NCBI GenBank assembly: GCA_018389105.1 | Contig: JACATO010002218.1 | Coordinates: 124,001 to 188,000 of the forward strand | Direction: 5' to 3' | From: Nautilus pompilius | Taxonomy: Eukaryota; Mollusca; Cephalopoda; Nautilida; Nautilidae | DNA: 64,000 nucleotides | Shown here: positions 40,440-52,637 of the stretch, piece after piece | How the letters are laid out: each line of letters starts with the position of its first letter | Position numbering within the stretch: position 1 is the stretch's first letter | The notes under the pieces: generated by a model | Told to the model about the DNA's origin: nothing | Seen by the model: the letters and a program-made list of their open reading frames with translations, nothing else | Database searches by the model: none | Program-made: the position numbers and the translations under genes

Positions 40440-40720
40440 ACTGCAAAAGATGATCTAACATGGCATAAAGTCATAGCTAGGCTATAGACTGGAAGTATAC
40501 AGACAGACATGGCTGCTGAACTTGGTTTGACACAGTTATTAGTCCACTTTGGAAGAGGTACAAAGAGACTGGTTCAGTTTATAAAAGATCTAGTGGAGGA
40601 AGCACAGCATTATTGACCATCATTAAAACCATTACATCACCTATCTGGCTTAACATATCTACACCATCATAGGTGTAGGCTACAACAGATCCTAACTGAG
40701 ATGGTTGATTTTCATTTATA
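40440..40720 (+). mobile_element. Tc1-like transposase fragment (N-terminal part)
   Basis: Closely resembles the 5' part of the 41.9 kb relic at DNA level (shared strings include AGAGACTGGTTCAGT and ACCATTACATC.CCTA). Only the helix-turn-helix region is present. Confidence 0.6.
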
Positions 40721-41619
40721 AAGTAAATTCTTTGAAAAACGTTTTGTGCCAGAATGTGTTTTCTGATAGGTTTTGGAAGCTAAAGTGGGATATGAACATA
40801 TTTGGAAGTATGAGCAGCAATTAGCACTAATATGGAATTTCCCTTCCTCTGTATGTTGGAGTAATTGATTTTCTTTCTGTACAAACTGATGTTAAGTTTG
40901 CAGTAACCTGATGTTAAAAGCTTAAGTTAGAAAATTTTAGCTGTTTTTTTTTTTTAATACACAGGTATGTAGAATGGCTAAAAGTCTGGATGCTCAACAG
41001 ATTCAAATTTATTGCATAGCAAACATATCAGCTTTAATGAAGCTAATGCTTGCTGGTGTCTATGACTGTTGTGTTTAGTACAGAGTCAGACGTAAATATA
41101 ATGATATGGTTCACTTAATATATATGGCTGCTGACTTATGCCTGACTTCATTTGTAGTACGTGTGTTTAAAGTTTAGGTAAGACGAGTTGTAGCTGATAA
41201 GTCTAATTGTGAATTATACACTATGTGACAATCTGCTTTTTTAATGTGAAAATTACTTCAAGATAATATACATAATAAACAAGCTTTCAGAATTCTGCTC
41301 AAGTTGGCTTTGGATATTCTTTTTGATAAATTTTATTCCATATTATGTCCAACTAAAATGTAGTCCCAGTGTTTTTTTTTTCTAAGGTATGGAAAATGCA
41401 TATGTCTGAAGCTCAAATACCCATAAAAGTCTGGATGGGTCAGTCATGTCTTTGAATATCTCTATATGGCAGAATGCTATAAATGTAGTAACCACAGACA
41501 AATTTGATTATTTGATTTTTTTTTGTATGTAAATTATTTGAAAATAAATTATTTTATAGAGCATTACATTTATCATTACTCTATTATTTGCTTTTTCTGC
41601 GTGACTCATGTTGCATACA

Positions 41620-41621
<2 letters not shown>

Positions 41622-41652
<31 letters not shown>
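41622..41652. repeat. (CA)n microsatellite
   Basis: About 15 CA units in intergenic DNA between the Tc1 relics. Confidence 0.95.
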
Positions 41653-41653
<1 letters not shown>

Positions 41654-41899
41654 AACAAAATAGAGTATTTTGTGTGAGAACTATCATATGACTATTTTCA
41701 ATCATTTTGGCTGTTCTGAGTTGTACGATCCTCTAACTCTTGTCAGACCAAGGCTTGAGTCATGACATTTCTACTGCTTTGTTTAATATGGCTTTTTGCC
41801 TCTGGGCAGGGTGTTATTTGCCAAAAGTCAGATGATTCTGTAGTTGCAAAACAATGGTAAAACTGGGTATGAGGCGTGTCAAAAATGCTCACCCAAAGA

Positions 41900-42800
41900 A
41901 ATTAATAAACATTGAGTATGGCATTTTTACTTTGACTTATCGATGAGCAGGATTACAGAGCGTAGGTAGGTTACAGACTGGGAGTAGTCAGACAAACATG
42001 GCTTCTGAATTTGATGTAACACTATTATTATTTTTGGCAGAGGTAGAGAGACTGGTTCAGTGCATGAAATATCTATTCATGGGTGGGGGGGCAAATAGAG
42101 AATTACTGATCGTCGTGATAACCATTACATCGCCTACTTGGTTGAATGTAACCACACCATCATAGCATGTTAATCCAGAATGAACTGTGTCAGGTCCGTA
42201 TAGAAAATTGGTAAAACACTACACTGCAAGTGAGTTACGTGCTAAATATCCAGTATTTCACACCATGGAGTGAGGGGACAGACTGGAGCCAGATTCTCTT
42301 CTCTGATGAGAGTGAATTCAACCTTCATTTTGCTGATGGTTGTTACATGTTTGGTGGGAAGCAGACTTGTTATGCTGACTGTAAAGAGTTTTAAAAAAGT
42401 AACCATTTTGAAGATGGCAGTGAACTGATTCTTTTTGATGAAGCTAACAAGTCAACCCTACCTCGATGAGGTCATTATATCTATTGTTATACCTATTATT
42501 TGTACGAAGTTGTAATTAATTTACCTTCAAAGAAGATGATGCAAAAGTCCATCATGCAAGAATAGTCAAACCAGATTCAGGAGGAAAATATCCAAGATCT
42601 TTTATGCTTGTTCCCAGAAGGTAAACCCCATAGAACTTGTGGGCTTTCTAGGCATATTAAACAGTAACCCTGAGCTGCTGGAAGTATTCCAGAACTGCAT
42701 TAAACTTTGACTGAAGAGTGGAACACACTTCCACAAGATTGCGTCAGACATCTAGTGAGCACTAAGAGACATTGATGTAGTTCCAGCCAGATGTGGCCTG
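41900..42800 (+). mobile_element. Tc1-like transposase relic
   Basis: Frames give R..ETGSVHE-like and RRDNHYI (42.04-42.13 kb), then ARFSSLMRVNST over FSDESEFNLHFADG (42.29-42.35 kb, the DES motif), KVNPIELVGFLGILN (about 42.62 kb, the catalytic-Glu NPIE motif) and a C-terminal EEWNTLPQD-like end (about 42.72 kb). All three catalytic regions can be located but frames are shifted and stops frequent. Confidence 0.75.
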
Positions 42801-43629
42801 TAAATTTTGTGTGTGTAAATAGTGATTATTCACTGTTATTAAAACAACATTAAACGCAATGAGCAAAATGAACTCTCTATGGCAAGTTTTGAATTGTCTG
42901 CAAGTGTTATCTTCAATTAATCCATACAGTTTATGTCAGTATCCCTGTATTGTTTGGTTGGTGCATTACTATATATGTATAATGCAAAAATACCCTCTTA
43001 GAGAGTTAATCAATCTTCCTGGTTTCTAGCATCTATATATGTTCAGCCTTTCTGAATACATTTTAATGAAATTCAAAAGCAAGATCTGATTTCTCAGAAT
43101 TAAACATTTGAACATTTCACAACGCAACGCACAGTTCCATTGCTACACCAACTAAGTTTTGCAGCGTGATTATGGGATTTCCATCTCTACAAGGATATGC
43201 TCACTCATTCAATTTGTACTGTTTAATTTTTCATGATTTTTTACCAGTGACGACAGAAATTATATTGAATGGCCATGCTTGCATATTGGATGTGGTTTCT
43301 ATCTGCTGATAATTTGAAAACCTTCCAACAAATACAGTGCTACAAACATGTGACTGCCTGCGAACAGAAGACAGTAAAATGCCTGCCAATTTTCAAAAGC
43401 ACATCCATGGTCAATTACTTTTTTTCTGTCATCTTTATGTTTTAATAATTTTTTTTTAAGCAGTTTTCCTTTTTCTTTAATTCGGGCTGGTTTTTTTTTT
43501 TTTTACTTCATTTGTCACACTGATTTGGTAACAAAACGTTCGGGAGCTAATCGTACGCTTTCGAAGAATGACATTGTGGGAAGGCTTTCTGAGTTGGCGG
43601 TGCCTAAAAAACAGAGTCAAATTGTACAC
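42801..43629. other. Intergenic AT-rich DNA
   Basis: Between the Tc1 relic and the minisatellite; T-rich tracts at 43.44-43.5 kb; no gene seen. Confidence 0.6.
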
Positions 43630-44050
43630 AGCCACTACTATAACCGTCCTGATGTGATGACGTCAGTTCGCAGCCGCTACTATAACCGTCCTGATGTGAT
43701 GACGTCAGTTCGCAGTCTCTACTATAACCGTCTTAAAGTGATGACGTCAGTTCGCAGTCTCTACTATAACCGTCCTGATGTGATGACGTCAGTTCGCAGC
43801 CGCTACTATAACCGTCTTAAAGTGATGACGTCAGTTCGCAGTCTCTACTATAACCGTCCTGATGTGATGACGTCAGTTCGCAGTCTCTACTATAACCATC
43901 TTAAAGTGATGACGTCAGTTCACAGCCTCTACTATAACCATCTGAAAGTGATGACGTCAGTTCGCAGTCTCTACTATAACCGTCCTGATGTGATGACGTC
44001 AGTTCGCAGTCTCTACTATAACCGTCTTAAAGTGATGACGTCAGTTCGCT
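43630..44050. repeat. 42-bp minisatellite, 10 copies, each with a perfect TGACGTCA
   Basis: Ten head-to-tail units of 42 bp, each built on CTACTATAACCGTC then TGATGACGTCAGTTCGCAG. Two main variants differ at CCTGATG versus CTTAAAG and partly alternate, hinting at an 84-bp higher-order unit. TGACGTCA starts at 43658 and recurs every 42 bp to 44036. The array lies just past the 3' end of the membrane-protein gene. Confidence 0.97.
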
Positions 44051-44212
44051 CAGGTTCATGCACCAAATTATTAATTTTAGTTTTCTAGGAATGATGGATG
44101 GCACGAGAACTCCGCCTCGCATTGTCCGAGTGCATATTTGGGGAGGATGAGGCAGGCGATGGAATTGAGGGAAAAAATGTTAAATTTTAAAAAAAGAAGG
44201 ATAATTAGGAAT

Positions 44213-44218
44213 TTTATT
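44213..44218 (-). terminator. Candidate poly(A) signal of the membrane-protein gene
   Basis: AATAAA on the minus strand about 430 nt past the stop codon. It would place the 3' end just before the 42-bp minisatellite. Based on motif and position only. Confidence 0.5.
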
Positions 44219-44650
44219 ATATGCAGAATTTTCTGAAGGACGTCAGTATGAGCTGAATAATTTTGTGATACTGTAATGAAGAATGTCAGAGGACCAGAAT
44301 TTTCACAGCTTATACAGAGCCTCTTATTTCTCGTGAAAGGAATATCCAACGTGTTCAGAGGTCCATTTAAAGGTCCAGCTTCAACGATCGTACTAGCAAA
44401 GCAATCCATGGATCTACAACTCAGTTCCCCCCCAAAGAAGAAAGATCCCCAATATCTAGTGAGCATAGAGGAGTCGGAAGACGGATTATCGAGTTAGAAG
44501 AGAAACAACAATAGCTATTTAATTGGCCCATGTCGTCAGTTTAATTATTGACATTAAAAAGCAAGTTTCCAAAAGTAGATGAACAATACAAAAGGGATTA
44601 GGCCGAATTCCTGAAGCTCTTTGACGCTAGCATAAGCAGTGATGTTTCCG

Positions 44651-45078
44651 TTAGTGATCTTCCGCTTCCAAAGATACAGGCTTCACCGTTGCATAAGGGT
44701 AATCCTCATTACAGCTGCTGCTGCTACAGCTTTCAGCGATAGAGTTTTGGTCGGGGCTGGCCTCAGTTTCGGGGATCTCTGCTTTCTCTTCGCCATCGTC
44801 GTCCATGCATTCTCCAAGCACTGTTTCTGGCGGTGGCAAGCTGATGAAGATGGGCGGCGATTTGATGGTGTAAATAGAGTTCTCGTAGGACGGGGGTTTC
44901 ACCGGAAGCTTGTACGAGGAGTCGCGGCTCAGCTTCTTGCGTTTTCTGCACGTGCAGGCAATGACGAAGGCAGTTGCGATTACGATCACCATGGCTGCTG
45001 CAATGATGTAAGGGAGGTAATCCCTACCACTTCCTTCCAGCAGATTATTTGATACTTCGGCCTCTACACTCATTATCT
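44651..45078 (-). CDS. Exon 9: transmembrane segment and cytoplasmic tail
   Basis: Acceptor tccatcag|AGAT. After a short stalk comes a hydrophobic helix (IIAAAMVIVIATAFVIAC), then CRKRKK. The roughly 95-residue tail holds PPSY (WW-domain ligand), several tyrosines, an acidic stretch, a Ser/Cys cluster and YATV (YxxPhi endocytic type). The stop codon is at 44653-44651. Confidence 0.9.
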
Positions 45079-48000
45079 CTGATGGAAAGAACATAAAGAA
45101 ATAAAGAGGAATTAAAACAGTCTTATACATTGAAATTTGCCAAAAAGCGTTCCACGACTTTAGAATTTCACTGTACAATCTGACCCATGGATAACACGCA
45201 GTCACGTGTACACACGGCGCATTAACTAAAGCTAATACAGCTGTTTGTTTGTTGGTTGTTTTGTTTGTTTTTTTTTTAATTTTAAAAACTGCCAAATAAC
45301 GGCACCAAGATTCTTCCATCCATCTGTAAAGCAGGGGGGGTGGGGTGTGTGGGGGAAGGACAATAATAAGTGTTTGTTGGGCGTACTACTTCAGGTGAGA
45401 GCAGCAAAGGAGACGGGCGGACACCTACCTGTGGCATTCACGGTGATGACAAAATGGCAGACGGCCAAATTCCCTTCCAGGTCTTCCGTTCTGTACTCGA
45501 CCGTCGTCTCTCCTGGTGGGAATTTCTGGTCTGGCTTGTGACTGGACTGAGGCGGGTGTTTCAGACCTACGTTGTCAACAGCAACCGGAATTTCCCAGAA
45601 AGCCGTCTCATCGCCGGTGACCACCTGATCCTTGGGGCAGAATGTGAAAAGTGGCGGGTGCGGGTCTTAAAAAAAAAAAAAAAAAACAAATGTAACAGTA
45701 GTTCTGTAAATTATCTTCCTGCTTTCTTTCTCTACGCCATTACTAAGCACGGAGCCGATGTGGGAGTATTTACCATTTTAGTGTCTCGTCTGATAGTAAG
45801 ATGGGGCAACGACAGAGTCCGCCGTCGGTTGTCAAGGCAATCCTTTGGGTTCGAATCTTCCTGAGTTGTGAAGTTGCAGTGGCGATAGGCTGAACGCCGC
45901 GTAGAGCTAGTTGTATCAACAAAACGCGAAGGTGGCGCCACTTGGCAGTTCTCACCTGACGGCGAGACGCGACCAAGATCAGCAGTTTTATACTTACCTG
46001 CCATTTACTCTGGGTATAAAGAATTACCGACAGCGAGTTAAAGCTAATAGTATAACAGACTTCGGCAGTGGGTGGGCGCTCACCTCGGACTTGAACTTTT
46101 AGCACGCACACAACTTCCGCCCCCGAATCATCCACAGCTTTAGCAGTAACCCGAGTGGGCTCCCGCAACCAGGACACCTCCCTGGCTGACAGCGACACCT
46201 GGAGGCTGTTCTTCATGAAGTCCAGCGCCTGAAGGGGGAAATCGAGCACCGCACTCGAGCCGTTGCTGCTCACATTGACGCTGAGGACGTCTGACGGACA
46301 GTTGAAGAACACCGGGTCTGAAAGAATACAGGAAGAACTTTGCTCTGTGACTGTCGCAGAGAAGAGGTTTACCAAGTAGCCATAAAATCTTACCTTAACC
46401 CTTTCCTCCCTCATGACGACCTGAAGTTTGGTAAATTTTAACTTTCTGTATTTTTTTAAGGAACGTTTTTTGACAAATTGATATAACAGATTTCTCTGAT
46501 ATAATTCCGACACAACACTAAATAGACGGAAGTTGAGTTTTGTACGTTATTTCTCGCAAGGAGACAGGAAGCCATTGTTTCTCGTACAAGGGACTAGTAG
46601 AGTTATTGCAAAAGGGGTAGGAAATCACTAATCATAACTTATACAAGGAGACTATTAATCGTTACTGGTGCCGATTTCTAAATTCGCTTTTTTAAAGTAC
46701 AGGTAAAACAAGGTGTTTAAATTGTCGACCAACAGAAAAATAATAAAAAATAAGCTTTTTGTACAATATTCGAGAACTATTTAAATGAAATGATTTTGCA
46801 CTAAAACAGCTATTTGCACGTACTTTGTTGTTGATCTTTAATTACAATAATCTCTATCATATGAATTAATTATGAAAAGAAAAAAAGACGTATAATTTAT
46901 TAGATATTTAATTATTTAGAACCCATAACTTCATATTAGGAAGTAGTTTATATAGTATAACAGTTTGATTCAGTGAAGTTACGTTTAGAAAAAAAGCAGG
47001 TATGCGAGACATTCACTGATCAAGGTAAACTTTAATAATGGCACAAACGAGAATGTGAAGCTGAAAATATTCAGCCGTGGAAAAGCTGAACTGACAAGTC
47101 GGGGCGAATCGGCCATCTTACCCTGACACATTTCGCAGCATCTACCCGGAATGTCAATCCGTCGGTTACAGCTCGGGATTGCGGGACAGGGGAATGTATG
47201 ACATCGGACCCCACCCTCGGGGAAGTCGCGGTTCGGCTCCTGACACATGCACGCCTTCCCCGGTTCCGAACAGAAGGCTTCTCCCGAGGCGATCAGCTGA
47301 CCTCTCCACTCGCAGGAAACGTTGGACGGGAAGACGCAAGTCGCTTCGCAGACGGCGGAGCCGCAGCACTTCATCACCCCCGGACACTCAAAGTCAGCGG
47401 AACAGGAGGTCGGACAGCTGTTGACGACCTCAGCAAGCGGACATCTGCCATCTTTGGGAACTAAGTAAATTTCAAAAGAAACGAGTGAATACGTTACTAT
47501 ACAGAAATTGGAAGGCGCTGGTAGACCACTTCAGCAAGCACCTGCGTAATTGCTGACTCACTCAGATCTAGCACCCATGAGCCTCAGTATAAACCTGGGC
47601 CGACATTTCCTTTGAGGAAAATAAAAATTGGCAACACACGAGTTGAATTCTTCTTTACCGACAGCTCTGATGTAGTTAATTAGGAATATTCACACAACTA
47701 AAAAGACAACAACAATAGTAACATCACAGTCTCGAGATTTACATTTGCTTACTTTTAGAAAAGATCGCCAGCCGGGCCAGAAAACAGCAGAATCTAATTT
47801 TTCTGAGTCCTTTGGTAAAATGCGCATCCATCCCACCAGGTGTCGCTAATTCCAAAAACCTTGATTGAATCTGGATTTATCGGTATTGTCTGGTGTCACA
47901 TTTCATCGCAGCTAAGATGGTTCACTTTTAGACATTTCGCTACTTCAACTTTAGCGTCATTTGGCAGCAAAAGCGAGATGGGTGATATTGGGAGCCTGGG

Positions 48001-49824
48001 TGCAGGGAGCAGCAGAGAAGCTGACGCACCTGTATTAAATATCACGAGCGACCGGAAGCCGGTGGGGGTCGAACTTCGCTGTAGTTCCGAAGTAAGAGCA
48101 GTCGTGCTAACGACCTATGGTTGGATAGGTAATGTGAAGAATGCATTCAGCGCCTAGACCCTTACCTGGAATCTCACACAGGATGCCGTGATAGGCTGAC
48201 GGACACATGCACATGTCGTTCCCGTCCACGTTTTCGCATACACCACCGTTGAAGCAGTCCAGAGAGCAGGTTACTAGAGGGAAAACAGAGACCAGAAGAA
48301 TGGCAGCAGTCAGAAAAGCCAAAACGGACCGTATTTAGCAGAAGAGAAACGGGAAAAAACGCATCGCAAAATATGGCCATTCATACGTCCAGAGAAGCTC
48401 CAAAGAAGCAGAAATATACATCAGTATAATTCTTGAATTAATTAATTGCCATCTATATTAATCACATTTTCCAGTAATTATTTCCTCTCATTAACAATCC
48501 CATTGCTTAAAATATATCTCCTGGTATGTGACCGTCACTGGAATCCCAGGTAATTTGTACACATGATTCTTAGTAGATGTAGACAGCTAGAGAGATGTGT
48601 TCTTGTCCACACCTAATTACTTTTAAAACGTATTTTAGATTTCTTCCTTAACGGCTAAAATTCAAACTTAATAGATTTGATATTTTTCACAAATGCATTC
48701 TATTAATAGTTCATTTCTGCTGACTACCCTTCCTGAATCAATATCCTATCTCACTCTCGCTTGCACGGCGTATACATAAGATGGATAAGTCGTGGATTCA
48801 CACAATAGAACTAAAACAATTACTTGTAATATTTTATTTGCTTTGTTTACAGCTAAAAAATAATACATTGTTCCTCACAGCTGAGATGTCAGTTAAGAAT
48901 TTCCCCTACATCCTTTTCTAAAACTACATCTTTTTAGTGCCACTAGATAATAATTATTATAACTTTTTCTGTTACCTGCTCGGATACTTTCATAGTTTTA
49001 ACAGTAGATTCCATTTTCCATATAATAGATTACTTAGTTTTTTTACCTTCCTTCTCAGCATTAGCGCTAACACTTTAAAATTGGAGAAGTACCATGGTTT
49101 CTTGGATACAAGATACAAGCAGATTTTTCCAGGTGCAAATATAGCCAAAAAAAGGGGGGAAAAGAGATCATTTAAAGGTAGCAAATTTTATTAAGTAGCT
49201 CGATCTTTTAAAAATATAATTTCTTATTAATAAGGTCTTGAAACTCATGCATTCAGGATGGTCACATGACTTAAGCTAATATAGTCGATGCCGTTTTCAC
49301 GACACGAGACAAAGATGCTAACTCCCTTAAGACACGCGGTGCCTTCATGCTTACGGAGTTAGAGGAACACCAAAATCTGTCAATAATAAGGGTTACCTTT
49401 TCTAACACCATGCGAACACGTTATCGATTTCAGCGAAATCTCAGGAAATCTAATCGATCGCCGTTTTTTTTTTTTAATGCACATTTGGACCGACAGCGTG
49501 TGCAGGTCCCCTCTTCATGACGGCCGCAGAACACTTTGCCATGGTTGGGCAAAAAAAGGGTGGCCCCCCCCCTTTTAGCGTCGTGCGGATTCTAACGTAA
49601 GCCACCTTTTCTAACTCTTATCTCAAAAGAGGCCGAAAAAAAAAAACAAACAAGATGGCGTCATGCGAAGAAATAAATAATTAAATATTTCCACATGCAT
49701 CTGCCAATTCGTGATTTATGATTATTTATTTTAGCACTGAAACCAAATAATACACGGTAATGAAATATTTTAAAAGAGTGCTTCTTGATTAAATGAACTT
49801 CTGCTATATTCCTTTATGTACTGT

Positions 49825-49878
<54 letters not shown>

Positions 49879-50314
49879 GTAATAATAATAATAATAATAG
49901 TAATAATAATAATAATAATAATAATAGTAATAATAATAATAATGACCTATGACTATATATATGTGACGTGCTAAAAAAAACGCAACAAGTAGCGTTGATT
50001 TCCATATATTTCAGCAGAATAATTTCTGTTCCTTTCTGTGCTCAGGTGATATCCACTGAGAAAACAAGTAAACTGCATTATAAATCAGACCGCAAGCGTC
50101 CGTATTTAAGTCTCATCTTTCTTCGCAACACTGAAGTCTGCCATCAGCCCATCAGCTTGATACATGGACCACGTGACTAACATTCATCTTGGCAAACGTC
50201 TCTCTCTCTCTCTCTCTCTCTCTCCTCCTGTCCGCCTACCTGTTTACGGGCGGATTACCGACATTTATTTGTGTATTTATTCCGGGAAAATTTTGTTAAA
50301 AAAAAAATAGATAA

Positions 50315-50381
<67 letters not shown>

Positions 50382-50839
50382 AAAATAGCTGCCAAAAATG
50401 GTGCATTTATTTCAACTGGAAACGCTGCCGGATGACGGGAAATACTCACTGGTTGGAGAGATAACCAGCAGAACTTTTGATCTGCTTGCCGCTGAACCAG
50501 ATCTGAGACCGTCGGTCGCCTAGGTGACCGGGAACAGATCGCTATCTCGAGCCTCGCTTTCAAAAGACTGCTTATGGGCGGTGAGTCACAGTAACAAGAA
50601 CGGAAATTTCGTATTCAGTTATTATTAGATTCTTTATCAAGGGAGGTAATCATCTATGAGCTTAGCTGGTTTGGGGGGGGGACAAAAACAAACCATCACA
50701 ATAGTTTAGTATGGTTAGTACAAGAAGGCAAGAAGCTATTGTGGCTATTGTGGCAATATCGTGCCCTCAAGGGAAAATGCTGTATAAATACGATCTTTCA
50801 GCAACTGTTCTACTATTAATTGAATTATTATTATTATTA

Positions 50840-50874
<35 letters not shown>

Positions 50875-52472
50875 TATTATTATTACCTGCCAGAACCTTA
50901 ACTAATTTAATAACAATGGGGTTAACTCGATTGATTAACACACAGGAGTTACCTGCTCCTTTACAGGTGAGCAAACCAGCCGTCTGACTACATGCTCACA
51001 GGGTCAGTAGGTTACGACAACAATAGCACGAATTAAAGTAAGAGAAAATAAAAGCTGCTGCTGCTGCTGCTGCTCGATGGCAGGGTTCCATTCGGTTGAC
51101 CTTCGGAATACGAGCCACAGCGAGAGCGGGTTAGCGGCGAGTCCGCCTGATTGGTCAGCAGAGCTCTTGACTGTTAGTTATCGAACTTGACAACAACCGC
51201 TCATAGGAGCATCTTCGAACACAATTCACCAGATTGCGACTAGAAACAGACAACCTGTTGGAAAGGGAAACAGAGTCACTCGGAAACTTGGTCAAAGAAA
51301 TATGAGCCCCACTCTTTTATATCTTCGCTTCTCGTTGATTCGGTAAAATGAAGAGTCTCACTCACACAGAGCGATTATTTTAACTCTCGACCGCGACACC
51401 TACCAGCGGCACCGCGTAGCAGCAGTTGGTGAAATGGATAGGGACCATAACCCCTCAGCCAGTCACCGAAGGTATGAACCTTTCTCGTCATTTACACCTC
51501 ACGCGAGACGTATGGTGCGTGTGTGTGTGTGTGTACTTTAGAAGGAACCCGGAGCTAAATCCGTGTTCTCCTCGAACGTGATTATCCGATCCTTCGATTG
51601 TGGTAGATATAAACACCTCTCCCGGAAAATACCACGTGAAATCCAATAAATATCAGCAAATCTCGCCTGAAGATTAACTACAAATTGCTAACTCAGTGAA
51701 GAATTGATTTTTGTCTATCGTCGACTGAATGAATCAGTTCTGGAGCATCAGATCCGTTTCAATTCCTTCTAACCTTGAGCTTCTTTGATGATATAGTTAT
51801 TCTATCTTAGCAGTACAATCACTTCTCTCAGAGAAACCTCAGGAGGTTCACTGTTGTGTTTTTTCTAAGGGAGGTAACTGATTATTCCCATTTTACATTT
51901 AAAACGTTAACAACAACAGAAAATCCTTACAAAGTCTAAGTTAGAATTAAAAGAACTAAGCATTTAATTATTTTAAAAACAAAATAGAAAATAGCTACTC
52001 TAAAAAAGTAAAATTATATCACTACTTACGCTCCTCGCAGAACTTTCCTTTAAAATCTTTTGGGCAGTTGCAGTATTCGTGGTTACGATGAAAAGCAGGA
52101 GTTCCGCCATTTTGACAATGAATGCTGGGAACAGGTGGATTGGTGGCTGTACAAATAGCAAACAAGCGATATCTAAAGTGTTTCAGTATTTTAAATAGAT
52201 GATTTTTTTCTAAAATCTTATTTTCCAAAGAAAAACAAAAAGACAGAAGAATCTGTTAACCCAAATATTTATTAATCTTTGTTTTTTTTATTTTTGTACG
52301 GATTTGTTTAACACACACACACACACACACACACATTGGCAGCCATAATTGTGGAGTCACCAATGAAATAAGGAGAATTTTTAATTAAAAAGATTTTTAT
52401 GTGAAGAAAGTTTGAAGATAAACGTATATTTACAAGCAAAGATTATCTAATAGTCATATGATTGCTTACGTT

Positions 52473-52503
<31 letters not shown>

Positions 52504-52544
52504 TCGTCTACAAAATATGGGATATTTAATTGCTAAGTCATAGT

Positions 52545-52637
<93 letters not shown>

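Larger units (their letters stand above)
48274..52029 (-). other. Intron 4 of the membrane-protein gene (3.8 kb)
   Basis: Separates the two EGF-like exons. Holds three long AAT/ATT arrays, (CT)n, (CTG)7 and the 51 kb CpG block. No additional domain exon recognised. Confidence 0.7.

Noticed and set aside
43630..44050. CRISPR-like array
   Set aside because: The whole 42-bp unit is conserved, with no unique spacers, in a eukaryotic genome.
43525..44088. 187-codon ORF as a repeat-protein gene
   Set aside because: It exists because the minisatellite unit is 42 bp and stop-free; the flanks do not look coding and there is no signal, domain or second exon. Kept as a repeat.
44639..45864. Plus-strand ORFs of 137 and 164 codons
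   Set aside because: Shadows of exons 9 and 8 on the minus strand.
48060..48120. Functional tRNA gene
   Set aside because: A- and B-box-like sequences are present, but acceptor-stem pairing and a plausible anticodon arm are not; more likely SINE head.
49814..50005. Poly-leucine ORF on minus
   Set aside because: Translation of an (ATT)n microsatellite.
50255..50563. 102-codon minus ORF, possible alternative exon
   Set aside because: Half is an (AAT)n translation. A gtgagt donor is present but no acceptor or phase fit to neighbouring exons was found.
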